In this document: positions 35,041-44,935 of the stretch, in pieces
Layout: each line of letters begins with the position of its first letter
How positions within the stretch are numbered: the stretch's first letter is position 1
Source: Hydrangea macrophylla
Taxonomy: Eukaryota; Streptophyta; Magnoliopsida; Cornales; Hydrangeaceae
NCBI GenBank assembly: GCA_033977485.1
Contig: CM066987.1
Location: forward strand, 49,913,033-49,977,032
Direction of reading: 5' to 3'
DNA length: 64,000 bases
Position numbers and translations under genes: made by a program
Notes under the pieces: generated by a model
Seen by the model: only the letters and a program-made list of their open reading frames with translations
The model's database searches: none
Told to the model about the DNA's origin: nothing

Positions 35041-35640
35041 ATACTCGAACTGTTGTTGACCTATCGGTATTTCCGATTTCCATTTTGACAGTGGTTTATT
35101 CGGTTGGAGTTCCAAAATTCCAACCAGTGTCCAATAAACCTCGTGGACTTGCTGTGTGGTTGCGCCGAGATTCTCGTGCACGTACCACCTGCCCCCCATT
35201 TTCAAAGCTGATTGGACGCTCCGTCTTGAAATTTCCCTTGGGAACCGTTCGGTAGTAGACCCGAGCGGGCGATCCGTTGGTTCGGGAGTCGCTGCTGCCA
35301 CGTGTTCGCTGGTCGTTGACCTGGTTAGGTTCGAACTACGCCAGCGCGGACGCAACCAAGCCATTTGCGCGCCAACCGAACAGTCATGTCAGGCCTTTAA
35401 TGCGCACGCCTTTCTAGGCAACGTTTCATGCGCCCGAGGAGACAACTGTCAGCAACTTCGGGCGGAGGATCTCACGGACCGTTGGATACGTTTTGATCTG
35501 GGCCGTTCCCGGTTTCTATAAAATGAATGCTTGTCCACTTTTCTGGCCCTTTACTGCAGAGAGATCGCCGAACGTCCTGAGAGCAGAAGCTAGTCCGAGC
35601 AAGATTCTCGAGTTCTCTTTTCTGCGCAAGCTTTGTAAGT
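35041..35640 (+). promoter_or_regulatory. Promoter and leader of antisense gene 2
   Basis: A TATA box TCTATAAAATG is at 35515-35525. The block from about 35188 parallels the promoter of antisense gene 1: TGCCCCCCATTTTCAAAGC, then AGGCCTTTAATGCGCACGCC near 35391, then ACGTTTTGATCTGGGCCGTTCC before the TATA. A possible leader intron has a donor GTAAGTCC at 35636 and an acceptor TTTTCGTAG at 35708. Confidence 0.7.
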
Positions 35641-35986
35641 CCTCTTCCTTCCGCACTTTCGTCTGTTGCTCCCTTCTTCCCTTTCCCCATCTTCTCTTCT
35701 TTTCGTAGTGAAACTGGAGAGAGTGAGTCCGGTAGGGTTCGAGCGGGAGTGGGATTTTTTCTTCCTTAGATTCTGCTCGTTTTTCCGGTCGGGTGGAGAC
35801 TCAGGCCAGTTGAGCCGGACCGGTGTCTCCGTAGTTTCACTGAGAGAGTGCCTTCTGACGTTTAGGGCCATCTACTCTCTGCCTTTTAGGTTAGTGACAT
35901 TGCCTTCCCTGTACCTCAGGCTCGGGGTTTCCGATCCGTATTTAGGTCGCGATCTACTCCCTCTTCCTTCCCCAGGGGCATCCGAG

Positions 35987-38087
35987 ATGGAGCATTCCGG
36001 CTTCAATTCTGCGTCCCGTTCGATTAGCGAGATGTTCCGGTCGGATGGCTCCGACCCGGTTTTGGACCCTCCTTCTGACCACCAGAGTGAGGGCTTGATT
36101 CCAGCCCGTCAGTCTGATGACGAATCCGCCGAGGGGGCCCCCGTTGCCTCCGTCTCTAGGGGTTTGGGCGACGAGGCGCCCGGGGAGTCCAATCCCGGCG
36201 TTTCGTTTGCTTGTGAGTCAGTGTTCTCGATTTTGCGTTCCGAGGACCTTATCCGGATTAGGAAGAGATACTCCTTCCCGGGTAGTTGCTCTTTGGCGGT
36301 GAATTCCGGGGGAGCGCACCTTTACTATCCGGGCTTCACGACTCTTTTCGAGGATGCAATGATGGCAGGTCTCCGCCTTCCGCTCCACCCAGTAGCCAGA
36401 GCCATCCTGATTCACCTTGGGATTGCTCCCGGGCAACTGGCCCCCAACGGGTGGAGATTCCTGATGGGTTGTATATCACTGTGGCCCCAGGCGTTCGGGT
36501 GTGAGGTGACCCTCGAGGAGTTTCTATGGGCCCATCGGCCGTTTCCCGTACACGGGGAACTGGGGTTCTTTTCTTTCTCCGCCCGGCCGGGCAGAAAGAT
36601 TATCGACAAGTGCCCCAGTAACAACAAGGGGTGGAAGAGCAAGTTCTTCCAAGTGTCCACCCTTCTCCTTTGTGACGAGGCCGCGGGGACCCGGCCGAGG
36701 ACATCCTGGGTGAAGGAGCTGAGGGGTGAGGCTACCTGTCTTTCTTTTGTTTGTCTCTTTCGGTTTTATGGATTTATTGACCTGTTAACCGGTTTTATGC
36801 TTCTACTTGCAGCTGGGTCGGCAGACATTCCTGAGATCTCCGAGGCGTCCCAGGCCAGGATTTGGGGCTTAGCACAGTTGCCCACCAACATTCGGAACGT
36901 TCTGTCCCCGACGGGAGACATAGTGGTGTCTTATTCCCCCGCGGAGCCCTCAGAAGTCCCGGCTTCCTCTCCTACTGTTCCCGGTCAGCGTTCTATTTAT
37001 TCCACTGTTTCCTCTTACATCTTTCTTTGCGGCCTAATATCTTTCCGGTTGTTTTGCAGCAATGGCTCCCAAGGATGCGGCGGCGCTGAAGGAGAAAGAG
37101 GAGGCCCTGCTTGCCCGAGCTGGACCAAAGAGGAAGAGGCTGGAGCCCACCGAGGGCCAGAAGCTCAAGAGGCTCACCCGGGGCATCGTCATCCGCCCTG
37201 ACAAGGAGGGGGTAGGCACCTCGGCGCCCGGGTGACCATTGCCGTGCCCCCCAAGACGCCCGCTGCTTCCAAAACAGCTGGCGTCTCCTTCCCTACTGTG
37301 GAGGAGACCGTGCATAGAGGGCTTCCTGCAGTGCCGCCGGTTGAGAGGGCGGATGAGGTACGCGGGAGGATCCGCCCCGCTCTGCTGCCGGGTCAGGTGG
37401 ACAAGTGCTCCTTGTTAAGCCCGGAGGACGTGACCGCTTGGCTCTACAGCATTAGCCATATGGTGCGTCCATATTTCGTACTTCTCATAGGTGCTTATTG
37501 CTTGTTTCGCTCATAATGCTTATAGCTGTTTTCGTTTGCAGGTCGGTTGTATAGCAGCGGGGTCCGAGGCGACCTTCCCCGCGCTGACCGGGAAACTGGC
37601 GGCTGCTGAGGAGGCCCTCTCTATGGAAAAGACGGTCCGGGAGGCTGAGGCGGAGAAGGCTAGGGCTTTGGGCCAGGAGCTGGGGGAGGCCCGAGGTGTG
37701 GTTTTAACCGAGCGGGCTTCCCGAACGGCTGCTGAGGCCCAGCTCGCTGCTTTAGAGGCCAAGCTTGCCGCCGCGGAGGCCGGTCGGGTTGCTGCCGAGA
37801 AGGATGTTGAGGCTCTGACCGCCACTCTGTCCGAAGCGACCGCCACCCTTGAAGCAGAGACGAAAGATGCCGAGGAGGAATTCGAGGCTGGATTCCTCAA
37901 GGGCTACAAGGACCTGATTGCCCGTGTTATGGCGGATCACCCGGACTGGGACGTCTCCGGCTATTCCTGGGCCGAATCCAATTACTGGAAAGAGGACCGG
38001 GCTGCTGGCGGGAGGCCTGCGGAGGCTGCGCCAGTTGGAGCCGCTCCTGCTGCGGAGGAAGAGCTGGACGTTGTGGGTGACCAGTAG
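35987..38087 (+). CDS. Antisense gene 2 of the Tat element, spliced, gypsy-type transposon domain
   Basis: The likely ATG is at 35987. Residues 80-225 match the plant 'putative gypsy type transposon' family (Pfam PF04195-like): RIRKRYSFPG, YPGFTTLFEDAMMAGLRLPLH, LAPNGWRFLMG, FFSFSARPG and NNKGWKSKFF. Introns with GT-AG ends are visible at 36726-36812 (87 bp, a multiple of three with no stop), 36984-37059 (76 bp) and 37463-37541 (79 bp, phase 0). The C-terminal exon (37542-38087) is a long Ala/Glu coiled coil ending EEELDVVGDQ. Between exons, near 37205-37232, the frame must shift in a G-run (AAGGAGGGGG). Either this is a disabling indel or a small extra splice is used. It is a tandem paralogue of antisense gene 1. 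Confidence 0.7.
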
Positions 38088-38260
38088 GGCTTTTATGCCC
38101 TTTCTTTTTCTTCTTTTACTGTTGTAGTATTTTTTTTGTTTTGTGGGGGGGTGAGCTACTACAACTGCTCACCCTAGGGTCTGTACAAGTCTGCTTTTAA
38201 TCAATGACAAGGCCCCTGAGGCCACTTTCCTTTCCATTAACTGTTTACATTTTGTACTTG
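38088..38260 (+). terminator. 3' region of antisense gene 2
   Basis: A T/G-rich stretch followed by GAGCTACTACAACTGCTCACC and AATCAATGACAAGGCCCCTGAGGCCAC, parallel to 34925-35010. Confidence 0.65.
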
Positions 38261-38576
38261 CATGCCCATGTGATTGCCAATCCCCGACCAGTTTTTAATT
38301 GCAAGACCCTTCACTTAGCACATGGATTAGGGTTGCAACCGGTTGAATAATTGGTCTTCTGCCAGTATCTGACCAGTTTTAGTCGAACCGAACACTGCCT
38401 TAGCAAAATGGTTTAGGACCGTAACTGGTAGAACGCCTGGTCTTCTCGTCCTGTTTTTGAAGGCATACCCGGTGTATTATAGGACTTGTCCTGTTTTACC
38501 GTCCGGGTTATTTATCTCTGATCACTGTTAGTACTTGGGAATGCTAGGACTCCAAGTACTGTTAATGACCGGTGTG

Positions 38577-38940
38577 ATTCCCTGTTAAAGGCTGCATTCC
38601 CCTGCCCCCCAAGCATTTTGGTAAGGCGGGTGCGTAGTAGCGAGCAACCTTAGGAAACCGACCTGGAACATGGGTGGTTGCAGGGTCCTTTGGGGTTTAG
38701 CCATCGTGGGTCACCTAGGGGGTTTGCCCCCATTGTCGGTTGGACCTAGGTTAAACCTTGTTTAATTTCCTGTTTAAGCCTGCATTCCCTTGCCCCCCAA
38801 GCGTTTTGTTAGGGAGATGGACGGGAATACCGACCGTAGGAAACCGACCTGTAACATGGGTGGTTGCAGGGTCCTTTGAGACTTGCCATCATTGGCTGCC
38901 TAGGGGTTAGGCCCCATCGTTGGCTGGACCTAGGCGAAGC
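38577..38940. repeat. Direct repeat of ~185 bp in the pol-antisense spacer
   Basis: Two diverged copies (about 38577-38757 and 38766-38940). Each holds GCATTCCC-TGCCCCCCAAGC, then TAGGAAACCGACCTG and ACATGGGTGGTTGCAGGGTCC. The C-run resembles the polypurine tract complement. Confidence 0.85.
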
Positions 38941-38944
38941 CTGC

Positions 38945-39165
38945 GCCTCGGGGTTAGGCCCGAGGTCTTTTTGTGCCTTGGTGTTTAGCCAAGGTCTTTG
39001 AAGGTGCCTCGGGGTTAGGCCCGAGGTCTTTTTGTGCCTTGGTGTTTAGCCAAGGTCTTTGAAGGTGCCTCGGGGTTAGGCCCGAGGTCTTTTTGTGCCT
39101 TGGTGTTTAGCCAAGGTCTTTGAAGGTGCCTCGGCATTAGGCCCGATGTCTTTTTTGTGCTGGGG
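38945..39165. repeat. 61-bp tandem repeat downstream of pol
   Basis: Units start at GCCTCGGGGTTAGGCCCGAG at 38945, 39006 and 39067, with a degenerate fourth at 39128. Each contains two inverted motifs (CCTCGGGGTTAGGCCCGAGG and CCTTGGTGTTTAGCCAAGG), so each unit can form two hairpins. Confidence 0.92.
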
Positions 39166-39283
39166 TGGAACACTTGAGTAGGAACTTTGCAGAAAGGTAA
39201 TTGCTTTATTTCAAAAAAAAATTTTAACTGCTAGGGTAGAGCTACAAAGAGTCCTAATCGATCGCTAACCCCCTTCATCCCAG

Positions 39284-42200
39284 CTACTGAAAATATTTTC
39301 GAAGGTGCTGTATGTTCCACGGGTGGGAAAGCTCATGCCCGTCAAAATCTCGTAGCCAATAGGTTCCCGGTCGATGAATCCGGGTGACCGTATATGGGCC
39401 TTCCCAGTTCGGCCCCAACTTCCCATGATTCGGGATTCTAGTCGACTGGTTTACCGCCTTCAGGACAAGATCACCCACTTGGAAGCTGCGATGCTTGACC
39501 TTGCTGTTATAGTACCTCGACACCCTCTGCTTGTACGCTGCCACTCTCAGATAGGCTTGATCTCTTTTCTCTTCTACCAAATCAAGTTCAGTTCTCAGAG
39601 CTTCCTCGTTGCCTTGCTCACTGAAATTGGCTACCCGGTAGGAGGGCAATCCGAGCTCTGTGGGGACTACGGCCTCGAAGCCATAGGTGAGTGAGAAAGG
39701 CGTTTCGCCTGTTGCTGCTCGGGGAGTGGTACGGTAGGCCCACAGGAGGGTCGGCAACTCTTCAGCCCACAGACTTTTGGCACTTTCAAGCCGAGTCTTG
39801 ATTGATTGCAAGATCGTCCTATTCGTCACCTCGGCTTGGCCGTTGGCCTGAGGGTGCTCGGGAGAGGAGTAATGGTTGGATATCCCGTAGCCCGAGCAGA
39901 ATTGCCGAAACACCGGGGTGTCAAATTGTCTGCCATTGTCGCTCACCAGTACACGGGGAGTGCCGAACCTGCTGAGGATATTCTTCTCTATAAAACCCTC
40001 CATCTTCTTCTCGGTGATGGTGGCCAATGGTTCGGCTTCTGCCCACTTGGTAAAGTAGTCCACGGCTATGACAGCAAACTTGACTTGCCCTTTTCCTGTT
40101 AGCAGGGGGCCTACTATGTCGATGCCCCATTGAACAAACGGCCAGGGGCTAAGGATGGGTGTCTGCAACTCTCCCGGACAATTGATCATGGGGGAGAACG
40201 TTTGGCATCTGTCACACCTTTTCACATAGTCCCTGGAATCCCGAGCCATAGTTGGCCAGTAATAGCCTTGCAGCAGCGCTTTCCGCGAGAGTGCCCGGCC
40301 TCCAACATGGTTCCCACAAATTCCTTCATGGATTTCGTACAAGATCGCTTGAATTTGCCCGGGATGAACGCAGCGGAGGTATGGGATTGTGAAGCCCCTT
40401 TTGTAGAGTATGCCATCAATTAAATGGTACCTGGCTGCACGGTATTTGGTGCGGCGGGCCTCATCTTTTCCGTCCGGTAACACGCCGGTTGCTAAGAATG
40501 TAACTATGGGGTCCATCCAACTGGGTCCCAGGTCCACCGGGTCCACCTCCATTCCTTCTGAATTGATCACACTTAGCTCGGGCAGGTATTCTATCCTTAT
40601 CCCGGGCAAGTCTGACTCAGAGGATGAAGCTAGGCGGGCCAACCGGTCGGCCCTGGTGTTCTCCTCCCGCGGTATCTGCGTGATGGCCAGTCCTTTGAGT
40701 CTCTTCGAAACCGCTCGGACAAGGGCCAGGTAGGCCACCATGTTGTCTTCTCGGGCCTCATACTCCTGACTGATTTGGTTAACCACCAGCTGGGAATCAC
40801 TGTACCCTTGGACCTGCTGTGCTCCCATAGATGTAGCTAACTGTAACCCTGCCAGTAGGGCTTCGTACTCGGCTTCATTGTTTGAAGCGCGGAATCCGAA
40901 CCGCAGCGCGTACTCGAGCTGGATTCCGTCAGGAGAGGTCAGGATGATTCCTGCTCCGCTGCCCTGGTTGTTGGAAGAACCGTCGACGTAGAGTATCCAG
41001 GTTGGGATGTTGATCTGCAGCCCGGGCGGCAAGACTGGTGGGTCGAGCTCTTCGGTCTGATCCTCTGCATAGGTAAACTCGACCAGGAAATCTGCCACTG
41101 CCTGCCCCTTGAGGGCTGTCCGGGGTCGGTAGACCACTTCAAATTCTTCCAATTCCAGGGCCCACTTGACGAGTCTTCCCGATGTTTCGGGTCTGCTCAG
41201 GATCCGGCGCAACGGCTGGTCTGTGAGCACTGCAATTGTGTGGGCCTGGAAGTATGGGCGGAGCCTTCGAGCAGATGTCACGAGCGCAAAAGCGAGCTTC
41301 TCGATCCGGGAATATCTGCTTTCGGCGCCCTGGAGTGCTCGGCTTGTGTAGTACACGGGGAACTGTATCCCGTGCTCTTCCCGAACTAAAGCTGAACTGA
41401 CCGCTGAAGGTGACACCGCCAAGTATAGGATCAGTTCTTCCCCCGGCGCTGGCGTTGAGAGTAGAGGGGGAGAGGCCAAGTACTTTTTGAGTTCCTGGAA
41501 TGCCCCCTCGCACTCCTCCGACCATTGAAACGCCTTTCGGAGGATTTTGAAGAATGGCAGGCAACGATCGGTGGCTCGGGAGACGAATCTGCTCAGTGCG
41601 GCTACCCGTCCGGCCAAACTTTGGACTTCTTTGGTTGATCGGGGGGACCTCATGTTGATGATGGCCTGTATTTTCTCGGGGTTAGCCTCGATTCCCCGCC
41701 TGCTGACAAGGTGGCCAAGGAATTTTCCGGACGAGACACCGAATGTGCATTTGGCCGGGTTCAACCTCATTCCGAACTTTCTCAAAATGCTGAAGGCTCC
41801 GGCCAGATGGTCCAAGTGGTCGGTCTCCTCGCGACTCTTGACCAGCAGATCGTCAACGTATACTTCCATAGTTTTACCAATTAGATCTTTGAACATGTGG
41901 TTGACTAACCGCTGGTAGGTTGCCCCGGCGTTCTTGAGGCCGAAGGGCATCACCTTGTAACAATACGTGCCTTGATCTGTGATGAAGGCAGTTTTTTCTT
42001 CGTCTCCGGGGTGCATGCTTATCTGGTTGTACCCGGAGTAGGCGTCCATGAAGGAGAGGAGCGAATGGCCGGCGGTGGAGTCCACAAGGAGGTCTATTCT
42101 AGGCAGTGGATAGCAATCCTTGGGACAAGCTTTGTTCAGGTCCGTAAAGTCCACGCACATCCTCCATTTTCCGTTACTCTTTTTGACCAATACGACGTTG

Positions 42201-44875
42201 GCCAACCAGTCGGGATAGAGGACTTCCCGGATTGAGCCCGCCTTGAGGAGCTTCTCTACTTCCTCAGAGACCGCAATTTGCCTTTCGGGGGCCATGCCTC
42301 GTCTTTTCTGCTTCACCGGCCGAGAGTCCGGGTTGACATTGAGGCGGTGAGACATAACCCGTGAGTCAATCCCGGGCATATCTTCGTGGCACCACGCGAA
42401 GACGTCCTGGCTTTGGCGCAGGAACTGGATGAGTCTTTCCCGGAGGCTAGGCTCAAGGAGGGTACCGACGCTGACGGTCCGGTCTGGGAGTTGAGGGTCC
42501 AGGACCACTCTTTCCAACTCCTCTACCGGGCCGACTTTGTCGCTTGGGTCCCTTGGATCCATCTCCTGGACGCTGAAGGATTCTGCGACGGCGCCCTTTC
42601 GCAGGGAGCTGACGTAACAACTCCGTGCGGTCATCTGATCTCCGCGTAGGCTCCCGGGCCCCTGGGGGGTCGGGAACTTAACTGTCAGACTGTACGTCGA
42701 GACGACCGCCTTGGCTTTGTTGAGGGTTGGCCTACCGAGGATGACATTGTAGGCGGATGGTGTTTCCACGATAACAAAGTTCGCCAGCACAGAGGCTTGC
42801 TGAGGGTAAGTTCCCATGAGGATTGGAAGGTCGATGGTGCCGAGCGGCAATGTGCTGGACCCATTGAAGCCTACCAGTGGGGTCGTCACCGGTCGTAATC
42901 GATCCCGGGATATCCCTAGCTGCTCGAACGCTGAGATGAACATAATGTCCGATGAACTGCCCGTATCCACTAGTACCCTCTTGACCACATAATTGGCGAT
43001 GGAGAGCGTTACAACCAGCGGGTCATCGTGGGGGCAGTGGAGATCCTGCATATCGTTGGAAGAAAAGGTCAACACGTCGGACGGCGGGGAGTCGGTGGAT
43101 TGGACGTGCCAGACATCCGCCCGGGATGCCCGAGCATGCCTCTTCCTTGCCGACTGCGAATCTCCTCCGCCCGAGGTGCCGCCGGAAATCACATTGATCT
43201 GGCAGAGAGGTGGAGGCTGATCCGGAGTTCGGTTACCTTGTCGGGGTTGTCTGTCTGTTGTGACAAACTCGGCTAGGTGCCCCTGCTCAATCAGCTTTTC
43301 TATGGCCATCTTCAACTTAAAGCAGTCGTCCGTGTCGTGGCCGTGGTCCCTGTGAAAACGGCAGAATTTGTCCCGGTTTCTTTTGCCGGGGGGTGCCCTA
43401 AGCTTTGCTGGCTGCGGGAGTAGCCTCTGAGCCTCGGCAGCGGCCATTACTTCCTGGATAGGTCGGGAGAGCGGGGTGAAGTTGGCTTGGGGCTGATCCC
43501 GGCCACCCCGCTGTTGGTCCCGACCGCCTCGCTGCTGATCCTGTCTGGGCTTCTTGCCCAAGCCTTTGTCCGGCCCTTCGTGCTTGCGCTTGGACCTCGG
43601 AGACTCATCTCCCACGGTTCCGGAGCGCTTTGCCCTTAGGAATTCCTCAGTATCAATGTGCTTGCCGACCCTGTCTGAGAGTTCCACCAGGGTTGTCGGT
43701 CGGTCACGATGGAACGACGTGGCAACCTTGGTGTGTTGGACCCCTGAACAAAAGGCCATGATTGCTGCTGTCTCATTGAGATTACGGATCTGTAGCCTCT
43801 GCTGATTGAAGCGGTCCACGTATTCTCTCAGAGACTCTCCTTTGCGCTGCTTCACAGTGAGCAGCTGGGTGTCCGGCTGTGATCGGTCAAGCATCCCCAC
43901 GAACTGGCTGATGAAGAGCTTGCTCAGAGATTTGAAGTCGTCGACCGTCCGGGGCCTCAGCGAATGGAACCATTGCGCGGCCGACCCCTTTAAGGTGCTG
44001 GGGAAGGCCAGGCACAGCAGTTCGTCGGTGGTCGTCACGAGTGCCATTTGAGCCTTGTAAGTGCGGACATGGTCCACGGGGCTTCCCGTGCCGTCGTAGG
44101 AGCTGAGGTGTGGCGGCTTGAATTTGCGAGGAATGGGAAACTGCGTTACCCGAACTGTGTAAGGGGATTCCGTTTCCGCATTGGTGAGATCATGCCGAGA
44201 CTTGCGGCTCAACCTCTCAATCTGCTTCTGGAGGTTCTCAATCTGGGCCTTGACGTCTTCCTGCCCGGTATTTTTGCACTCTTCCGGGCGATAGGACGGA
44301 TCTGATGTCGAGGCCTCCTCCTCGAAGTGTGTCGTCCTTGGGGATAGAACCCGGCTCCTACTCTGGGTAATCGTATGCCGGAGGTCCCTCCGGTTCCCGA
44401 CCGGGGGGTCCTTAGCCGATCCCCGAGTTTTCTGGCCTGACCCCTCCCCTCGGGCGGCACGTCGTTTGTTGATGATGTCTCTGGCATCCTGCACCCGGCG
44501 GGGTTTTCTTGATGCCCCTGCTCGGGTACGCCTGGATGTTCGGCTGCGATCGCCATCTCCGGGGCGTTTCTCTCCCGGCTGGGACGCCGGCTGAGAGTGG
44601 GTGTGCTGTTTACCTTGCGAGACTTCACGGTCGCGCACGCTCTTCTCTGGAGGTGGCTCGCTCGCCAGGCGCTTCTCCTGCAGGGTCAGCAACATTTGGA
44701 TCTGCTGCTTGGTTCGTTGTTGTCCCTCCAGGAGTTGAGCGAGCGTGCCGGCAACTTGCTCAGAATTTATGGAAGTGGCCGGCACCTCTTGTCGTGATAC
44801 TTCCGCACCGTCTGCCTGGTGCGAGGTCTCCTGGCCACTCTGAGCGGCGGTCTTCTTACCCTTCTTGGCGGCCAT
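39284..44875 (-). CDS. Tat element gag-pol polyprotein, 1863 residues, intact
   Basis: A single frame in the order gag, protease, RT, RNase H, archaeal-type RNase H, integrase. Gag's retrotransposon core (WFHSLRPRTVDDFKSLSKLF) lies near 300 and a zinc-knuckle-like CRFHRDHGHDTDDC near 505. The protease VDTGSSSDIM is near 637 and the RT box YVDDLLVKS near 1005, after MPFGLKNAGATYQR. The first RNase H ends near 1280. A second RNase H has its first Asp in YVDGSSNN near 1297 and continues NNEAEYEALLAG and YSDSQLVVNQ. Integrase has a zinc region and Asp (GIDIVGP, near 1585), Asp (VSDNG, near 1645) and Glu (GQAEVTNR, near 1682). No break is visible, so autonomy is plausible. The coding GC content is far above the surrounding intron. 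Confidence 0.95.
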   Translation of the reverse strand: MAAKKGKKTAAQSGQETSHQADGAEVSRQEVPATSINSEQVAGTLAQLLEGQQRTKQQIQMLLTLQEKRLASEPPPEKSVRDREVSQGKQHTHSQPASQPGEKRPGDGDRSRTSRRTRAGASRKPRRVQDARDIINKRRAARGEGSGQKTRGSAKDPPVGNRRDLRHTITQSRSRVLSPRTTHFEEEASTSDPSYRPEECKNTGQEDVKAQIENLQKQIERLSRKSRHDLTNAETESPYTVRVTQFPIPRKFKPPHLSSYDGTGSPVDHVRTYKAQMALVTTTDELLCLAFPSTLKGSAAQWFHSLRPRTVDDFKSLSKLFISQFVGMLDRSQPDTQLLTVKQRKGESLREYVDRFNQQRLQIRNLNETAAIMAFCSGVQHTKVATSFHRDRPTTLVELSDRVGKHIDTEEFLRAKRSGTVGDESPRSKRKHEGPDKGLGKKPRQDQQRGGRDQQRGGRDQPQANFTPLSRPIQEVMAAAEAQRLLPQPAKLRAPPGKRNRDKFCRFHRDHGHDTDDCFKLKMAIEKLIEQGHLAEFVTTDRQPRQGNRTPDQPPPLCQINVISGGTSGGGDSQSARKRHARASRADVWHVQSTDSPPSDVLTFSSNDMQDLHCPHDDPLVVTLSIANYVVKRVLVDTGSSSDIMFISAFEQLGISRDRLRPVTTPLVGFNGSSTLPLGTIDLPILMGTYPQQASVLANFVIVETPSAYNVILGRPTLNKAKAVVSTYSLTVKFPTPQGPGSLRGDQMTARSCYVSSLRKGAVAESFSVQEMDPRDPSDKVGPVEELERVVLDPQLPDRTVSVGTLLEPSLRERLIQFLRQSQDVFAWCHEDMPGIDSRVMSHRLNVNPDSRPVKQKRRGMAPERQIAVSEEVEKLLKAGSIREVLYPDWLANVVLVKKSNGKWRMCVDFTDLNKACPKDCYPLPRIDLLVDSTAGHSLLSFMDAYSGYNQISMHPGDEEKTAFITDQGTYCYKVMPFGLKNAGATYQRLVNHMFKDLIGKTMEVYVDDLLVKSREETDHLDHLAGAFSILRKFGMRLNPAKCTFGVSSGKFLGHLVSRRGIEANPEKIQAIINMRSPRSTKEVQSLAGRVAALSRFVSRATDRCLPFFKILRKAFQWSEECEGAFQELKKYLASPPLLSTPAPGEELILYLAVSPSAVSSALVREEHGIQFPVYYTSRALQGAESRYSRIEKLAFALVTSARRLRPYFQAHTIAVLTDQPLRRILSRPETSGRLVKWALELEEFEVVYRPRTALKGQAVADFLVEFTYAEDQTEELDPPVLPPGLQINIPTWILYVDGSSNNQGSGAGIILTSPDGIQLEYALRFGFRASNNEAEYEALLAGLQLATSMGAQQVQGYSDSQLVVNQISQEYEAREDNMVAYLALVRAVSKRLKGLAITQIPREENTRADRLARLASSSESDLPGIRIEYLPELSVINSEGMEVDPVDLGPSWMDPIVTFLATGVLPDGKDEARRTKYRAARYHLIDGILYKRGFTIPYLRCVHPGQIQAILYEIHEGICGNHVGGRALSRKALLQGYYWPTMARDSRDYVKRCDRCQTFSPMINCPGELQTPILSPWPFVQWGIDIVGPLLTGKGQVKFAVIAVDYFTKWAEAEPLATITEKKMEGFIEKNILSRFGTPRVLVSDNGRQFDTPVFRQFCSGYGISNHYSSPEHPQANGQAEVTNRTILQSIKTRLESAKSLWAEELPTLLWAYRTTPRAATGETPFSLTYGFEAVVPTELGLPSYRVANFSEQGNEEALRTELDLVEEKRDQAYLRVAAYKQRVSRYYNSKVKHRSFQVGDLVLKAVNQSTRIPNHGKLGPNWEGPYTVTRIHRPGTYWLRDFDGHELSHPWNIQHLRKYFQ

Positions 44876-44914
44876 ATCGATCAGTCAAGGTTTGTTTTGG
44901 TAAGGAAACTGTCG

Positions 44915-44932
44915 TTCCCACAGACGGCGCCA
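44915..44932 (-). other. Primer-binding site of the Tat element
   Basis: On the minus strand, 3 bases after the 5' LTR, it reads TGGCGCCGTCTGTGGGAA. The first nine bases match the complement of a plant tRNA-Asp 3' end and then diverge. The leader to the gag ATG is only 60 nt. Confidence 0.75.
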
Positions 44933-44935
44933 AAC

